A stretch of 64,000 nt of DNA. It comes from Sthenelais limicola (lineage: Eukaryota > Annelida > Polychaeta > Phyllodocida > Sigalionidae). This document shows positions 35,628 through 47,143 of the stretch, in pieces (position 1 is the stretch's first letter; each line of letters starts with the position of its first letter). A model generated the notes under the pieces. The model was not told the origin of the DNA. It saw only the letters and a program-made list of their open reading frames with translations, and ran no database searches. The DNA lies in NCBI GenBank assembly GCA_942159475.1, contig OW804095.1, positions 154,565,145 through 154,629,144 on the forward strand, read 5' to 3'. The position numbers and the translations under genes were made by a program.

Positions 35628-36316
35628 CTACTTATAATTCTTGTATAAACATATAACAGCAGCAGAATATTGGTGAACTCAGTCCTATAAGTCATAATAT
35701 GAGTAACTCTTGTATAAACATATAACAGCAGCAGAATATTGGTGAAATCACTCCTATAAGTCATAATATGAGTAACTCTTGTATAAACATATAACAGCAG
35801 CAGAATATTGATAAATCCAGTCCTATAAGTCATAATATGAGTAACTCTTGTATAAACATATAACAGCAGCAGAATATTGATAAATCCAGTCCTATAAGTC
35901 ATAATATGAGTAACTCTTGTATAAACATATAACAGCAGCAGAATATTGGTGAACTCAGTCCTATGAGTCATAATATGAGTAACTCTTGTATAAACAAATA
36001 ACAGCAGCAGAATATTGGTGAACTCAGTCCTATAAGTCATAATATGAGTAACTCTTGTATAAACATATAACAGCAGCAGAATATTGGTGAAATCAGTCCT
36101 ATAAGTCATAATATGAGTAACTCTTGTATAAACATATAACACCAGCAGAATATTGGTGAACTCAGTCCTATAAGTCATAATATGAGTAACTCTTGTATAA
36201 ACATATAACAGCAGCAGAATATTGATAAATCCAGTCCTATAAGTCATAATATGAGTAACTCTTGTATAATCATATAAAAGCAGCAGAATATTGGTGAACT
36301 CAGTCCTATAAGTATA
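35628..36316 (+). repeat. 69-bp minisatellite
   Basis: About 10 units of CAGTCCTATAAGTCATAATA, TGAGTAACTCTTGTATAAAC and ATATAACAGCAGCAGAATAT plus 9 bp. As 69 is 23 codons, a 220-codon minus frame of a repeated 23-residue hydrophobic unit (FTNILLLLYVYTRVTHIM) stays open. Sequence changes between units do not look selected for coding, and no promoter or splice signal is present, so I treat it as non-coding. Confidence 0.93.
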
Positions 36317-36467
36317 TGTAAATTAGGTAAGATTGTCTGTGTCATAATAGCTCAGAATACAGCTTTAACATCCGGCAAAAGATTCTGCTTTATGACTCAT
36401 CTAAAAATCCTTTGACCAAAAATCTTGGATGATTTTGTCTGGTTCTTTTCACTACAAGCTTTCATAT

Positions 36468-36701
36468 GGGTCAGATTTCAGAAAATGCACAATCTACAGT
36501 TCTACACATCAATCAAACTCTGCTAAATTAGTGTGAGAATTGATAAATACTAGGTATATCTGAGTGTATTCTTTTTCGTATTCATTCAATAAATCTGTCT
36601 GGTTATGTTGAACTGTATTTTGAACCTGATTTTCGTCTTAGATTTGGGTTATTTGAGAGGATTGGTGAAGGCCAATTGTACATTTTATGAAAATCTCACC
36701 C
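36468..36701 (-). mobile_element. MITE family A, copy 8
   Basis: 234 bp, reverse orientation, flanked by ATAT on both sides (36464-36467, 36702-36705). The right end reads CTCACCC, with one change. Confidence 0.88.
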
Positions 36702-36879
36702 ATATAAGTCCACAGTTATTCATGGACAAGTTGCCAAACTGCCTTCCAGCAATGACTTCACTTGACCTGATATCAAAGAATGTAACTTTAATATGGACCT
36801 GTTTTAACATTTATTACCAGGCTTCCTCTAGTACCTCGGGGTACCTTGTGTTCCTTGGTAACTTCAAGAGTGTTAAGAG

Positions 36880-37030
36880 GTAATAGCCACTCGACCAGAT
36901 TTAACCGATTCGACAGTTAAAACTGAGGCTCATTTCCTACCAATTATACACATGTCACTGTAGGACAGGATAGGATTGTATATTATCATATTATTTTTTG
37001 TATCAATTAATAAACATTTCTAATAAAATA
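36880..37030 (+). mobile_element. Retroelement 3' end, family T2, copy 1
   Basis: GGTAATAGCCA, then GACTGAGGCT and TTCCTACC, then an AT-rich tail with AATAAACATTTC and AATAAAATAAAAATA. The same order of words occurs at 48072-48240. This fits the polyadenylated end of a SINE or LINE. Confidence 0.55.
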
Positions 37031-37374
37031 AAAATAGGAAACCATAGTTGCTTCATGACTAGTTTGAAACAGTTTCAAAACAGTTTCAAAATAGGTAATA
37101 TAACTTGATAACAAGAACCAGTTTATAGTGAACACTTGACATTCATTTTTTTCATTTTTTTAAAACTGGTGTCAGGATAATTGAATTAATTTGCTTTCCC
37201 AAGGGAAACAACGACTGATGTCAATTACATGCAAAGGATGGTAAGTCCCAGTTATGGTCAGATACTGTAAGTTAGAACATTTGTTCACTATCTTTTTTAT
37301 CTAAAATTTGGAATTATCAACATGACTTTTTTTCTGGCAATAACCACCACTCATCATAATAAAGCCACAAGCAT
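37031..37374. other. Unique DNA
   Basis: It contains TTTCCCAAGGGAAACAACGA (37194), which is also found, with small changes, at 42630, so at least part is repetitive. Confidence 0.4.
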
Positions 37375-37378
37375 ACAT

Positions 37379-37613
37379 GGGTCAGATTTTCAGAAAATGT
37401 ACAATTCAACTTCACCAATCTTCTCAAATAACCCAAATTTCAGACGCAAATAAACTTCAAAATACAATTCAACCTAAGCAACCAGATTGCAAGAATCAGT
37501 GCAATGCCAAACATATTCGAATTTACCTACTATTGACCAAATTGCAGCCTATTTTAGCGTAATTTACTAAATGTGTACAGCTGCCAATTGTACATTTTCT
37601 GAAAATCTGACCC
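37379..37613 (+). mobile_element. MITE family A, copy 9
   Basis: 235 bp with a perfect ACAT duplication (37375-37378, 37614-37617). It belongs to the subfamily of copy 2. Confidence 0.92.
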
Positions 37614-37765
37614 ACATGTCTCAGACTTACCGCTATATCTACAGGAGATGAATATTTTGTATTCACACTTTTGATATTGACTGTTAAGTACAAACCACAT
37701 GGCGGCCATTTTGATCACAGAGGATAGTAGAAGACAATTGTGGTAAACATGTGAATGTACTATAT

Positions 37766-38161
37766 GTGTGATCCGTTTTAGGAAAATTAGTCATAAGTAG
37801 CCAAATATGGATTTTGAGATATCACCATATTTGAAAAGTGGGGGTCAAGCTGATTCCAATGATAGTAAACACTAGGACACCTAACATGTATTTCTATATT
37901 TTAAGTTTGTTATTTTTATTTTTGAAAAGTAAAGTTTGCAAAGTTTCTGGATGGTTAATTACCAGTAAAGTAACTTAATATACTCCATACAAAAGCCTTC
38001 AAAACGCAAAGATATATTTAATACAATGTCCTGAAATTTGTTACATGGATTTATATGACTATAAGTGATAAATCGTCTAAAAATCAGAACGTTTCAATAA
38101 AGAGATCTTGTAAAAAAAACACTTTGAAAAATATCGACTTATTGCGACTTATTAGTTGTCA
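37766..38161. mobile_element. MITE family B, copy
   Basis: The left end GTGTGATCCGTTTTAGG and the right end TTGCGACTTATTAGTTGTCAC are both worn. The interior GATATCACCATATTTGAAAA and AAGCTGATTCCAATGATAG are typical of the family. Confidence 0.75.
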
Positions 38162-39644
38162 CTAAGAGCAAAGGAGCGCCACTGATATAATCACAACTTT
38201 CACACCAATAGTGAGAATAGTGAGATACAAGATGAAATCAATGATTGGCAGGTATCATGTAGAAACATAAGTGACTGATGTTTCAATCATCGGTCATAAC
38301 AAACATGACATAGCCAGGGTGGTTGTTCCAGCCTTGGGTTCACAATGTATACACTACAAATCCTCTATTGTACAGGAAATGTACTCAGTACAAGCCCCCT
38401 ATTGTCTCGCATCTTACAGAAGTTGATGATGTTGCAATATTAATGAGGAGGGAAGTGAATTATAATTCCTGTGCGGGCCGGGGTGGCCGGGTCGTCTGAG
38501 TGGGTGCTTGAGTGGTGCTCTACCCCTACTGCAGGGGTGGCAGGCAGCGAGCGGTTCACAGGGTTACATATATAGTGGGGGAGAGGATGGGGGAGACTGG
38601 GAGACCGGGAGAGGCATAGAGTGGCACAAAGAGGGAGAGTGGGAGAGGGGAAGTATGTGAGAGAGAGGAATGACGTGTGTGTGACCTTACTGGTCCCGGG
38701 CTGAGTGGAGGAATGGTAGGAACTGTGTGGAACATTTATTGAAGTAGAGAAAGTGAAGAAAGCATTAATAGTAAAACAGGGAGATATTAGAAGGAGGAGA
38801 AATAGTAGAGACACAAACATAGTATAGATGTGTCCCCAGAACCAAGCTCTCTATTCCCATATACTGTAGGTAGAGTAGGTAGGTAGTTAATGAGGGTCAT
38901 AGTTTTTGTTTTGGCAGCCATTTGATGCATGTTTGCCAGAAAATTTTTATTATTGATTAAATCAAAAACTTTATCTGAAGTATTTTGAAGTAAACCTTGC
39001 TAGCCAGCTTCTGGGATTGATTAGAAAGTTTCAACAACGGAAAGATTCTTCAAAAGATTGATCATAAGTGAATCCTCATACTATACCATTTGCCACTGGG
39101 CAAGTGCACCGTTCCCGAGTTCCAAGACCATAGCATAGCTATTTCTATCTAGCTTTCTGCCATTTGTCTAGAAAAGCGTACGGCACCAGTGAGATGTCTG
39201 TTTAACTTCTATGCTTCCTAGGCTGTCATTGTTTATATAGCTGTGGCTTATCTGTCCCATACCCCCCCCTACCACCCACCCCCCTCACCACACTTGTTGT
39301 TCTTGTTTCTACTTTTATTTGCACCAAAAATTCCAAATGTATATATGGTATTATTTTGTTTAAAATGGTATGATGGATGTTAAATACTTTCCTATAAAAA
39401 GTAACTTCTGTACTAAATACTAGAAAATTGATATCAAGGCAATGTATAAAGAAGAGCTGTTTAACCTTAATGTTAATTGTTTGACTGTTTGAACTTAATT
39501 GAAATAAAATAGTAACACTCCATGATGACTAATATACCATGTTTAACAGCAGGTATAAATATATCTAGTGGAATGTTTAAATGATCAATAGTTAAACTTT
39601 AAAAAGGGATTTAGGGAGATGGAGAGAGATTATTGCTAATGTAA
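38162..39644. other. Unique DNA, partly purine-rich
   Basis: 38560-38680 is GGGAGA-rich. A 126-codon minus frame (38440-38820) begins with a hydrophobic, signal-like segment (MFVSLLFLLLLISPCF) and continues serine/proline-rich through the purine tract. Its composition follows the low-complexity DNA, so I do not call a gene. A C-rich run lies at 39261-39290. Confidence 0.45.
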
Positions 39645-39790
39645 GGTATTATTATTATTATAAAACTTTTATTCAATAAAACATGTACATTTCTGCTATG
39701 TTGTACTGAAGCGGAAAAGTCCTTCTCGGTGTTCTACAACGCTGAGTTCTTCCCGGGTTCCCTTCAGAAATTATTATAATGCAAATAGGA
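39645..39790 (-). mobile_element. Retroelement 3' end with (TAA)n tail, family T5
   Basis: On the minus strand, a unique 110-bp body (GAACCCGGGAAGAACTCAG) leads to TTTTATTGAATAAAAG and ends in (TAA)n. That is the structure of a LINE or SINE 3' end with a microsatellite tail. Only one copy is seen in this window. Confidence 0.5.
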
Positions 39791-40734
39791 TAGAATTCAC
39801 AATTATAGCCAATTACATTGTTTAGATACTAAGAATATAGAGTCGACCCGCTTTTAGATGGTAGGATGCGAATAACGTTCATGGCAGTGTCCTATTGTCC
39901 ATGATTTATATAAGTTAGCTTGCAGAGTTAGCATGCAGAGTTAGCTTGCAGTGTTAGCGTGCAGAGTCATGAAAGATATCAAATAGTGGAAGAATGGAGT
40001 GCAGAGCCATGAGAACGTCACAGCTCTGCACTGTCAAAGCTTGATTCATTGGAAAGTGGGTTCTGTGTAGAGTGAGGCTGACAACATAATAAAGTAATGT
40101 GGGAGGTCCACAGGAGGAATTTCCCAGTTAGTTGAATCTCATTCTTTTCCAGTGGAGCACTAGGTGGTATGTATGGGTGACCCGTCTTTTGTTGTCATGT
40201 GTTGGTCCTCCGGCCCAGGGGCCTGTTTGGGTCGCCTAGTCTAGCCGTAAACATTTAGACAGAACTCTGACATCTGGAATAACAGAATATTTACATCCTA
40301 TGAATCTATTAAATGAGCAACAATAAATAGAACTAATGTTGTATTATAATGATTGATGAGGGAGGTGATTAGATCTGTAGACCTGCTGGTACAATGTGCA
40401 GGCATGCAAGTTAACACTTACACTTTATATTGTATGAGCAATACTCACTGTTACATATAGTCAACCCACACTTATTATTATATTGCACTGGCCGAGATGG
40501 TTTTTTTTGTGGCCCACAAGCCTAGAGGCGAGTGGATTATGAAAAAAAACAAAACATCGAGGCCAGTGTCCCGAGTACCACATTCAAATTTAGGTTCTAT
40601 ATTTACTCCCACATTGCTATGTTCAAGTATATAATAGAGTAACAAAGGCATTTTACATACAAAAACAAATACAGCCATCGATCTTGACTTGACTTATTGT
40701 ATGAGCCATACTCACTGTTACATATATTCAACTT
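39791..40734. other. Unique DNA
   Basis: A few imperfect 13-bp repeats of GTTAGCTTGCAGA occur at 39914-39966. Nothing else was recognised. Confidence 0.45.
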
Positions 40735-40895
40735 CTGCTATTTAGAAGCCCTGTAGCAAAGAAAAAAAAACAGAATCCTTCAAAACTTTGTACCAATTAC
40801 TTTGAGATTGATTGGAAAAGAATAGAACAAGAAGTAGAAAATGATTAGTTTTTGACTGATGCTAGCTGAGAGTGCAGTGTTAAACCATTCCCTGC
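40735..40895 (-). repeat. Interspersed repeat D, inverted copy
   Basis: Its reverse complement runs from GCACTCTCAGCTAGC, through CATTTTCTACTTCTTGTTC, to TGCTACAGGGCTTCTAAA. It therefore joins in one copy the words found separately at 2085-2160 and 35440-35610, which shows they are one family. Confidence 0.6.
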
Positions 40896-41042
40896 TGCCG
40901 TAAACGGTTTTTTTTTAAAAATACACACCTTATAAATCTCTGCAATTCATATCATAGTTGACCAAAATAAGTTTGATAAAGTAAATGAGGAGTATAAACT
41001 ATTGAATAGTCTACCTCTCGCTAAGAGAAGAGCACAATATCC

Positions 41043-41788
41043 TTTAAAGAGATAAACCACTGTTCTCCGCACTGCTGCAGGCGGGAGTTAAAGGAACTAA
41101 TGCATGAAAAATAAGGATTGACAGTAATTTTTTCAAACTTTGTCTTGAGAAAGTACATGGTTGGAGGATAACAAAAAGCAAAAAAAAAATGGATCTCAGC
41201 ATATATTTTTTTCTTCTAGAGACCAGCAAAGTTTAGTATTGAAGTATGTGGGAAAAATGGATATTTTCTCAGTTTTTCCAAGATTTCAGACAGACAAATA
41301 ACATTTTTCAATTGAAATGTCTTCTAAACATAACCACTATAGATGTTTGCCCTCATGTATGAAAGAACAGGGTATCAACATATTTTGAAATATATTATTT
41401 AGCATTGAAAATCTTCAATATTCCTGTTTTTAACTCACCGCCATGCAGATTCAGTTGAATAACTTTTTTAAAAGGTCGGTGACCCCCATTTTTTATTGCT
41501 TGAAAGGGTAAAGCAATATGTTAGCTATGTTTATAGAGATTTTTAGGAGAAAGTTATTTTCAATTTTTTTTTTATACTGAAAAAACGAAAAAATTGTCCT
41601 TTTCTCATAGACTTCTATAGTGAACAACCATAAATTTTGAGGCTCCCTAAAATGAAAACTAACCTGGTGACATATTGTTTTTATTGGCTTTTTGAATTCA
41701 CATAACCTTGTTCTTTCATGAGGCAAAGTTTAAACAAAATGTTATTTTCAGTTTTTTTCCCAGTTGAACTGTGGTTTATCTCTTTAAA
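41043..41788. mobile_element. 746-bp TTAA-flanked inverted-repeat element (family E)
   Basis: Left end TTTAAAGAGATAAACCAC; right end GTGGTTTATCTCTTTAAA. The inverted match extends to 23 bp with one mismatch. Each end contains TTAA at the boundary, followed inward by AGAGATAAACCAC, so TTAA is the likely target duplication. TTAA is used by the piggyBac and Kolobok superfamilies. The interior is AT-rich without a transposase. Confidence 0.75.
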
Positions 41789-42341
41789 TCTAGATGACAG
41801 AACTCTTACGACCAGATAGCAACGCCGACATCTAAATGATTTAGCTGCAGAAATGTACAGAATTCTGTGATCTACAGGTTCTAGGTTATTCTCCGGAATA
41901 TATATATTGAAACTTTATTTTTCCAAATGTTTTACATATGGTTTGCTCGGAAAAACGGATCACATACCTCTGCCTTGACAGTTCTTCCGACAGAACCCTC
42001 TACTTCACTACAACAAGAACATAAGTGTTTACAGAAATCTTATGAACCATAACCCAGAGCAAGGGGCACATACATGAAAGGACATATCTCATATATTAAA
42101 GATCAATTCTGACAGAAAATATATTGGGATTCAGGGCACACACAAGTGTAAGTCTTTTGAATCGTCTTATATTTTGGGTTTTAATTTGTGATCCTATGAT
42201 ATTGGGAACATAACTTGGTAATTCTAATAATTTAGTAATTTTCTGTAATGCTTCTCCACCAACAGAGACAATATACACAAGCGATGTTGGAATAATGCTA
42301 CAACGACAAGGAAAAATGGCACGGCCATGATTTCTATTTGA
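41789..42341. other. Unique DNA
   Basis: Nothing recognised apart from chance minus frames of about 60 codons. Confidence 0.4.
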
Positions 42342-43208
42342 GATGTGTTACAGCAAAATGAGTCACATGTCGCAAAAATTGATTTTGAAATATCAAATAT
42401 CATTAATATCATATTTGAAAAGATGAGATCAGGCGGATTCCTATAATAGTGAACATTGTGACAGCTGGTTAGTATATATATATGTTAAGTTTGATATTTT
42501 TCATTTAAAAAAAAAGGGGTTTGAAATATTTCTGGGTGGACATTTACTTACAACAAGAAATAGTTAACCGTGATCAGTTTACATTTATATATTTATTTCC
42601 GGTTCATGTAGAAGATTGCGTTTCCAAGGGAAACGAAGATTGATGTCAGTTAGATATAAAATTCGAGAGGGAGGTATAGTAGGAGGGAGTGGAAGGGGAG
42701 ACAGAACACATGAAATCGTTATCCCATATATGACTGGTCAGTCCATGTTATTCTGTTGGTCCCTTTAACACTTTGCATATGAGGCATCTTATTTCTCAGC
42801 TTGCCACTTTAATTCACACATGGTCTACCCTTTAATTCACACCTAAACGCCATCCCCTCCCCCTCCCAGCCATTACCAGCATGATTCTGATCCCATCTAC
42901 TGATATCAGAATCAACAGATTCTTCACACTGATATCCAGGATGGGAGGAGCCAAGATGCTATCAATGATTGACAGATCTCACCCCAATTCAATTAGATTG
43001 ATGATAACATCAATCTAAAAAGTATGCTCTATAAGATGACCTTAGACATACATATTACGCTGTCTTGAAGATTGGTACATGTATTCGTGCTAAGAATAGC
43101 GTTAAGCACTTCAAAAATAAACACATTCACACAAAGACATCTTGTCAATAACCCACTTTGAACAATAGCTATTTTGTGACTTTATCCTATTTTCCTGTGA
43201 CACATCAT
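42342..43208. mobile_element. MITE family B, interrupted copy
   Basis: The left part (42342-42575, GATGTGTTACAGCAAAATGAG) and the right part (about 43020-43208, ending TTTCCTGTGACACATCAT) together cover one family B element. About 440 bp of other DNA separate them. That insert contains the GTTTCCAAGGGAAACGAAG block also seen at 37190 and GA-rich DNA. No clear ends were found for the insert. Confidence 0.6.
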
Positions 43209-43212
43209 AGTT

Positions 43213-43631
43213 GTGAGGACCTGTTTGTCGATGTATCCTCACAAAGGCTACAAAGACTTCTCTAAAGTAATGAAAGGTAGGCCACTGGGAGAAGCCCTGT
43301 ATACCCGCCTATATATAGACTCTGTGTTACACCTACTGCCCTCAGAGTGCAGCATAAACTCGCCATAAACAGGCCGACTCGGGCGGACTCAGAACTTTTT
43401 TTTTTTTTATTTAGAATTTTTATACAGCCAATCATCAGTGTAATAACAGTTGAACATAAAGGGGCATGCACAGTGTACAAATAATGTTATGAACAAGTTA
43501 TGTCATGTACGCATGAGGATAATGGGCTCACGGGGGGTAATTCAAATTAGAAAAACCATGGTTTTCCGCCCACTGCTGTATCTAGCTAGACTACATTTAA
43601 TGTAAGAAACTACTCGAGAACAAGTTAATTT

Positions 43632-43669
<38 letters not shown>

Positions 43670-43719
43670 TGAAGACCTGTTGGTCGATGTATCCTCACAA
43701 AGGCTACAAAGACTTCTCA
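43213..43719. repeat. 50-bp direct repeats around two poly(T) tails
   Basis: A 50-bp block including GTCGATGTATCCTCACAAAG and GCTACAAAGACTTCTC occurs at 43213-43262 and again at 43669-43719. Between them lie T runs at 43396-43408 and 43636-43668 (33 T), and a tail-like segment shared with 25130-25150. A tandem duplication accompanied by retroelement insertion on the minus strand would explain this. Confidence 0.6.
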
Positions 43720-44091
43720 AGTAAGAGTAAGACTCGGCAAGAACTGGTGTTCAGTGGAAATGGGAGCTTGTGTCTCTGGTTGCAAAATGCTTCAAGGGTT
43801 TGCTTTACAATGTTATCCCTTTGTAGAAATTAACCTTCCGTGATTAGCGCTTTCAGTCTGAATAAACGCACCCAGCGTTTCTAGAGCGTCCTATGGTCTA
43901 TATTTAGATATGTTACTGGAGATATAGTCCACCTAAAATAGCTCTAACCTTTCTCAATTCACTCCCATTCAAAACATCTTTTATTTCTATCTAAATTTGT
44001 TATACCAATAGGAGCCATACATGTGAATATAAATCCAGGTCTTCCAGTACGTTCCTAAACTACTGGGTGTGGGTTAGAATTAAAAGTAATA
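43720..44091. other. Unique DNA
   Basis: The word AAATCCAGGTCTTCCAG (44028) is shared exactly with 24741, hinting at an old interspersed repeat. Nothing else was recognised. Confidence 0.4.
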
Positions 44092-44415
44092 GGGGATTTG
44101 CATAGTCGTCATTTTGAATCTAGATTCGCATGGAATTGTGGACCTAAGTGTACAGAAGGAAATATATAGAAAACATGTAATGTTCAGCATGTGATATTTA
44201 TCAATGCTCTAATATCAATACCCATGTGTTATAGTCTCCCTCTGTCCAATCATGCATTTGAGTTTCATAGATCATTCATGAAAGCTATGATATTGGTGAA
44301 AACAGTCTTGCTATTTTCGATAAAAGTGTTGCCAAATTTGTGTATGTCAGATTTCATCAGAATCCATCCCAGAATGCATTGCGACAGACATGCGCAGTGG
44401 CAGATGCAAGTGCCC
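44092..44415 (+). mobile_element. MITE family C, copy 1
   Basis: Family C is about 341 bp, begins GGGGAGTTGCATAGCCGCC and ends ATGCAACTCCCC, and is flanked by TA. This copy begins GGGGATTTGCATAGTCGTC and ends AAGTGCCC. The interior ATGTTCAGCATG, CCCATGTGTTATAG and TTTCATCAGAATCCATCCC is shared by all copies. A 93-codon frame through it is not a gene. Confidence 0.85.
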
Positions 44416-44680
44416 TATTGTATGTTAGTTATAGTCTCTCTCCAACATACACAATACAGTAGTACTTATTAGGTTTTTTAAAGGTTAATATCGTTTTTTT
44501 TAAATAAATTGTATTGAGTCCATTTTCATACAATGATAGTTTCATGGATCCCGTGGAAAAGTCACATCGAGAGAACTGGATTATTAGACAATGAGTGTCA
44601 ATTTTGATTACATTTTTTAACATCGACTTTGAGATAATTATAATATATGATGTGTCTTTCTGAACACAACTAGGTTTGAA

Positions 44681-44880
44681 AAGTGATGTGTTACAAGAAG
44701 ATGAGTCATAAGTCACAATAATTTAATAGTCTCTGCGGTAGATTAATATTTTAAAAGATGGCATTATTGTATGTTTAAAAAAATAGTCACTGATATTTCT
44801 GGATGGTCAAACTAGTAAATAGTTAAATACCATCTTTAGGATGAACTTAGGAACGCTGAGACATGAAATATACAGGTTTG
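44681..44880. mobile_element. MITE family B, left part
   Basis: GTGATGTGTTACAAGAAGATG, then AGTCATAAGTCACAATAATT, starts the element. It can be followed to CATCTTTAGGATGAACTTAG, after which unrelated DNA begins. It is truncated. Confidence 0.7.
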
Positions 44881-45133
44881 ATTTTGGTGATTATTTGATT
44901 ATTGACGAATTGTTTTTTCACACAAAGGCCGATTGGTGCAGAATATGGTGCTCTTATTCCTTTTGAATCTTTCTTGCTTTTTGGTTTCTGATTAGTATAT
45001 TGTAACTTTCCACACATATTGAGGCTTGAAATTCGTCCCAACTCGGTAGTGTTGAATGGCTTATTTGTTCTCTCTTTTCCGTAGTTTAAATGACATAGAC
45101 CATGGACTGATCAGTAATTATTTTATCACATAT

Positions 45134-45532
45134 GTGATGTGTTTCAGGAAAATGAGTCATAAGTCGCAAAAAATGGGTTTTGAGATACCATTAGATTTGA
45201 AAAGATGAGATCAATCCGATTCTAATGGTAGTAAACAATATGGCATCTAATTAGTGTTTCTATATTTTAAGTTTGATATATTTATTTTTGAAAAGAAATG
45301 TTATTAATAATTTTGTGTGGATAAAAGTACCTAAATATACTCCATAAGATGACCTTAGAAATGCATGGATATATGCAATAGATTGCCCTGAAATCGTGTA
45401 CACGTATCAATGTTACTAGCGGCATTAAGCACCCCAAAACTTAGAATATTTCAACAAAGATATCTTATAAATGAATCACTTTGAAAAATATCCATTTTGC
45501 GACTTATGACTCATTTTCCTGAAACACATCAC
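45134..45532. mobile_element. MITE family B, complete reference copy
   Basis: 399 bp. The ends are GTGATGTGTTTCAGGAAAAT with AGTCATAAGTCGCAAAA following, and their inverted copy, a terminal inverted repeat of about 38 bp with essentially no mismatch. It is flanked by ATAT on both sides (45130-45133, 45533-45536). The interior has no coding frame. This is the best preserved copy in the window and a good consensus seed. Confidence 0.92.
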
Positions 45533-46394
45533 ATATAATCTTTCATTTAATGTTATTTTCTTGATTTGTAGATATTCTAGCTACTTCTGGTATAATTGTA
45601 TAATTTGTTTGTGTAGTAATTGTCACCATGACTTGAGTCCATTTTTTGGAAAAAAAACCCCAAGACAATCCCTAAGCTTAGTAGCTGATTGACAGCTTTG
45701 ACTGAGAAAAATGTATTGTCATAATGTCACATGCTGAATTTCATGTTTCACATTTCATGTTGAGAAATCTTTCAAATTTCGATTAATACAATTGAATAAT
45801 ATTAACATCTTAAATACAAAATAGAGAACACTGACCACCACAAAGGTCAAAACATTCCACCGAAATAATCATTTAAAAATATCAGTTTTGCAACTTGCTA
45901 CTACAAACGGCTGTTAGCACTCTCCTATATCCAGCATGACTAGTTCCACTGTACCCAATAGAGGGAGCCAATTTTTATCAACTAATAAATTTGACTAAAT
46001 TAAGTAGAATCTGACCCGACCATAATGGAGCACGGCATGAAGCAATCCATGGACAATAAAAAAACAAAAAACACCAAATCGGCCCGCATTCCTCCCCCCG
46101 TCTCACCAGCGTCTGACCAGCGTTCTCCACCAAACACGAACATTTCAAACTGATAAACTGCATAATTCATCAAACCTCTCGTGCACTGCATGTGAGGTGC
46201 GGCTAACGATCCCGTGCAGGATCCACCGTACAACATGGAGCAAGAGAACAATGATGAAAAGTTGTTTTTATTGTTGTTGTTTCACATAGCTACATCACTA
46301 ACTGGGATGAAACAAGGAAAACAGTTGATTGCATTGGAAGTGATTTATATCAGTCCAACAATGTTTAGATAGCGATGAAACAAGGAAATCAATA
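45533..46394. other. Unique DNA with a worn family B piece and short frames
   Basis: 45820-45895 resembles the right part of family B (AAAATATCAGTTTTGCAACTT). The rest includes the short frame at 46025-46153. Confidence 0.4.
46025..46153 (+). other. Short open frame, 42 codons, unidentified
   Basis: ATG at 46025 opens a lysine/serine/proline-rich frame (MEHGMKQSMDNKKTKN, then SARIPPPVSPASDQRSP) ending at TGA 46151-46153. Composition resembles the disordered start of a retrotransposon ORF1 protein, but there is no continuation, and a minus frame overlaps it. It may be a relic or chance. Confidence 0.2.
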
Positions 46395-46737
46395 GGGGAG
46401 TTGCATAGCCGCCATTTTGAATCCTGATTTGCATGGAATTATGGGAATTATGGTACAGTATAAAATCTAAAGAAAACATGCCATGTTCAGCATGGAATAT
46501 TTATCAATGCTCTAATGTCAATATCCATGTGTTATGTATGTTTCCATAACACAAGCCTCCATCGTTCCCATCATGCATTTGGTTTTTTATTGATCATGTA
46601 TATAAGCTATGATATTGGTGAAAACATTTTTGCAATTTTTGATACAATTGTTACCAAATATTTGGAAGTCAGATTTGAACTGAATCCATCCCAGCATACA
46701 CTATGACAGACATGCGCAATGACACATGCAACTCCCC
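46395..46737 (+). mobile_element. MITE family C, copy 2
   Basis: 343 bp with perfect ends GGGGAGTTGCAT and ATGCAACTCCCC, flanked by ATA and TAT, so TA is the probable duplication. Its left part contains GCCGCCATTTTG, a YY1-type binding word. Confidence 0.9.
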
Positions 46738-46849
46738 TATTTATTGTATTGGAAGTGATTTATATCACTGCTACATACATAATTGCTACATAGCTACTTG
46801 TAGCTACAACCAGAAAATCCCGACAATAATCGGACAGGGTGCTCGCACA

Positions 46850-47111
46850 CCCGCCTGTATATATACGTACACTTTTGTACACATTCTTTTTACCTTGTAC
46901 TTTATCTTGTATTCTGTATTCTGTACCTGATAATTTACTATAGTTTACTAGTCAACTTGTATCACCTAGTACCGTTCTTTCTATCAATATGTGATAAAAC
47001 ATTTAAGGAGTGTTTGGAAGAGCTGTGACAGTCACAGACAATATTCCTTTTCCATTCTTTTATTTAATTTGTATGACAACGATTGTATATGTGAAATGGA
47101 AATAAAATCTT

Positions 47112-47142
<31 letters not shown>

Positions 47143-47143
47143 G
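46850..47143 (+). mobile_element. Retroelement 3' end with (TAA)n tail, family T1, copy 1
   Basis: TTTGGAAGAGCTGTGACAG and TTTTCCATTC lead to GAAATGGAAATAAAATC, then TTA(TAA)n at 47112-47143. A diverged copy is at 60985-61200. A (TAA)n tail after AATAAA is typical of CR1/L2-like LINEs and the SINEs that share their ends. Its relation to the LINE at 53392 cannot be tested because that element's 3' end lies in the gap. Confidence 0.55.

Noticed and set aside
35585..36247. 220-codon minus frame with a repeated hydrophobic 23-residue unit
   Set aside because: It is created by a 69-bp (23-codon) minisatellite. No start context, splice signals or selection pattern supports it.
38440..38820. 126-codon minus frame with a signal-peptide-like start
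   Set aside because: Most of its length follows a GGGAGA-rich low-complexity stretch, with no recognised domain. The hydrophobic start alone is not enough.
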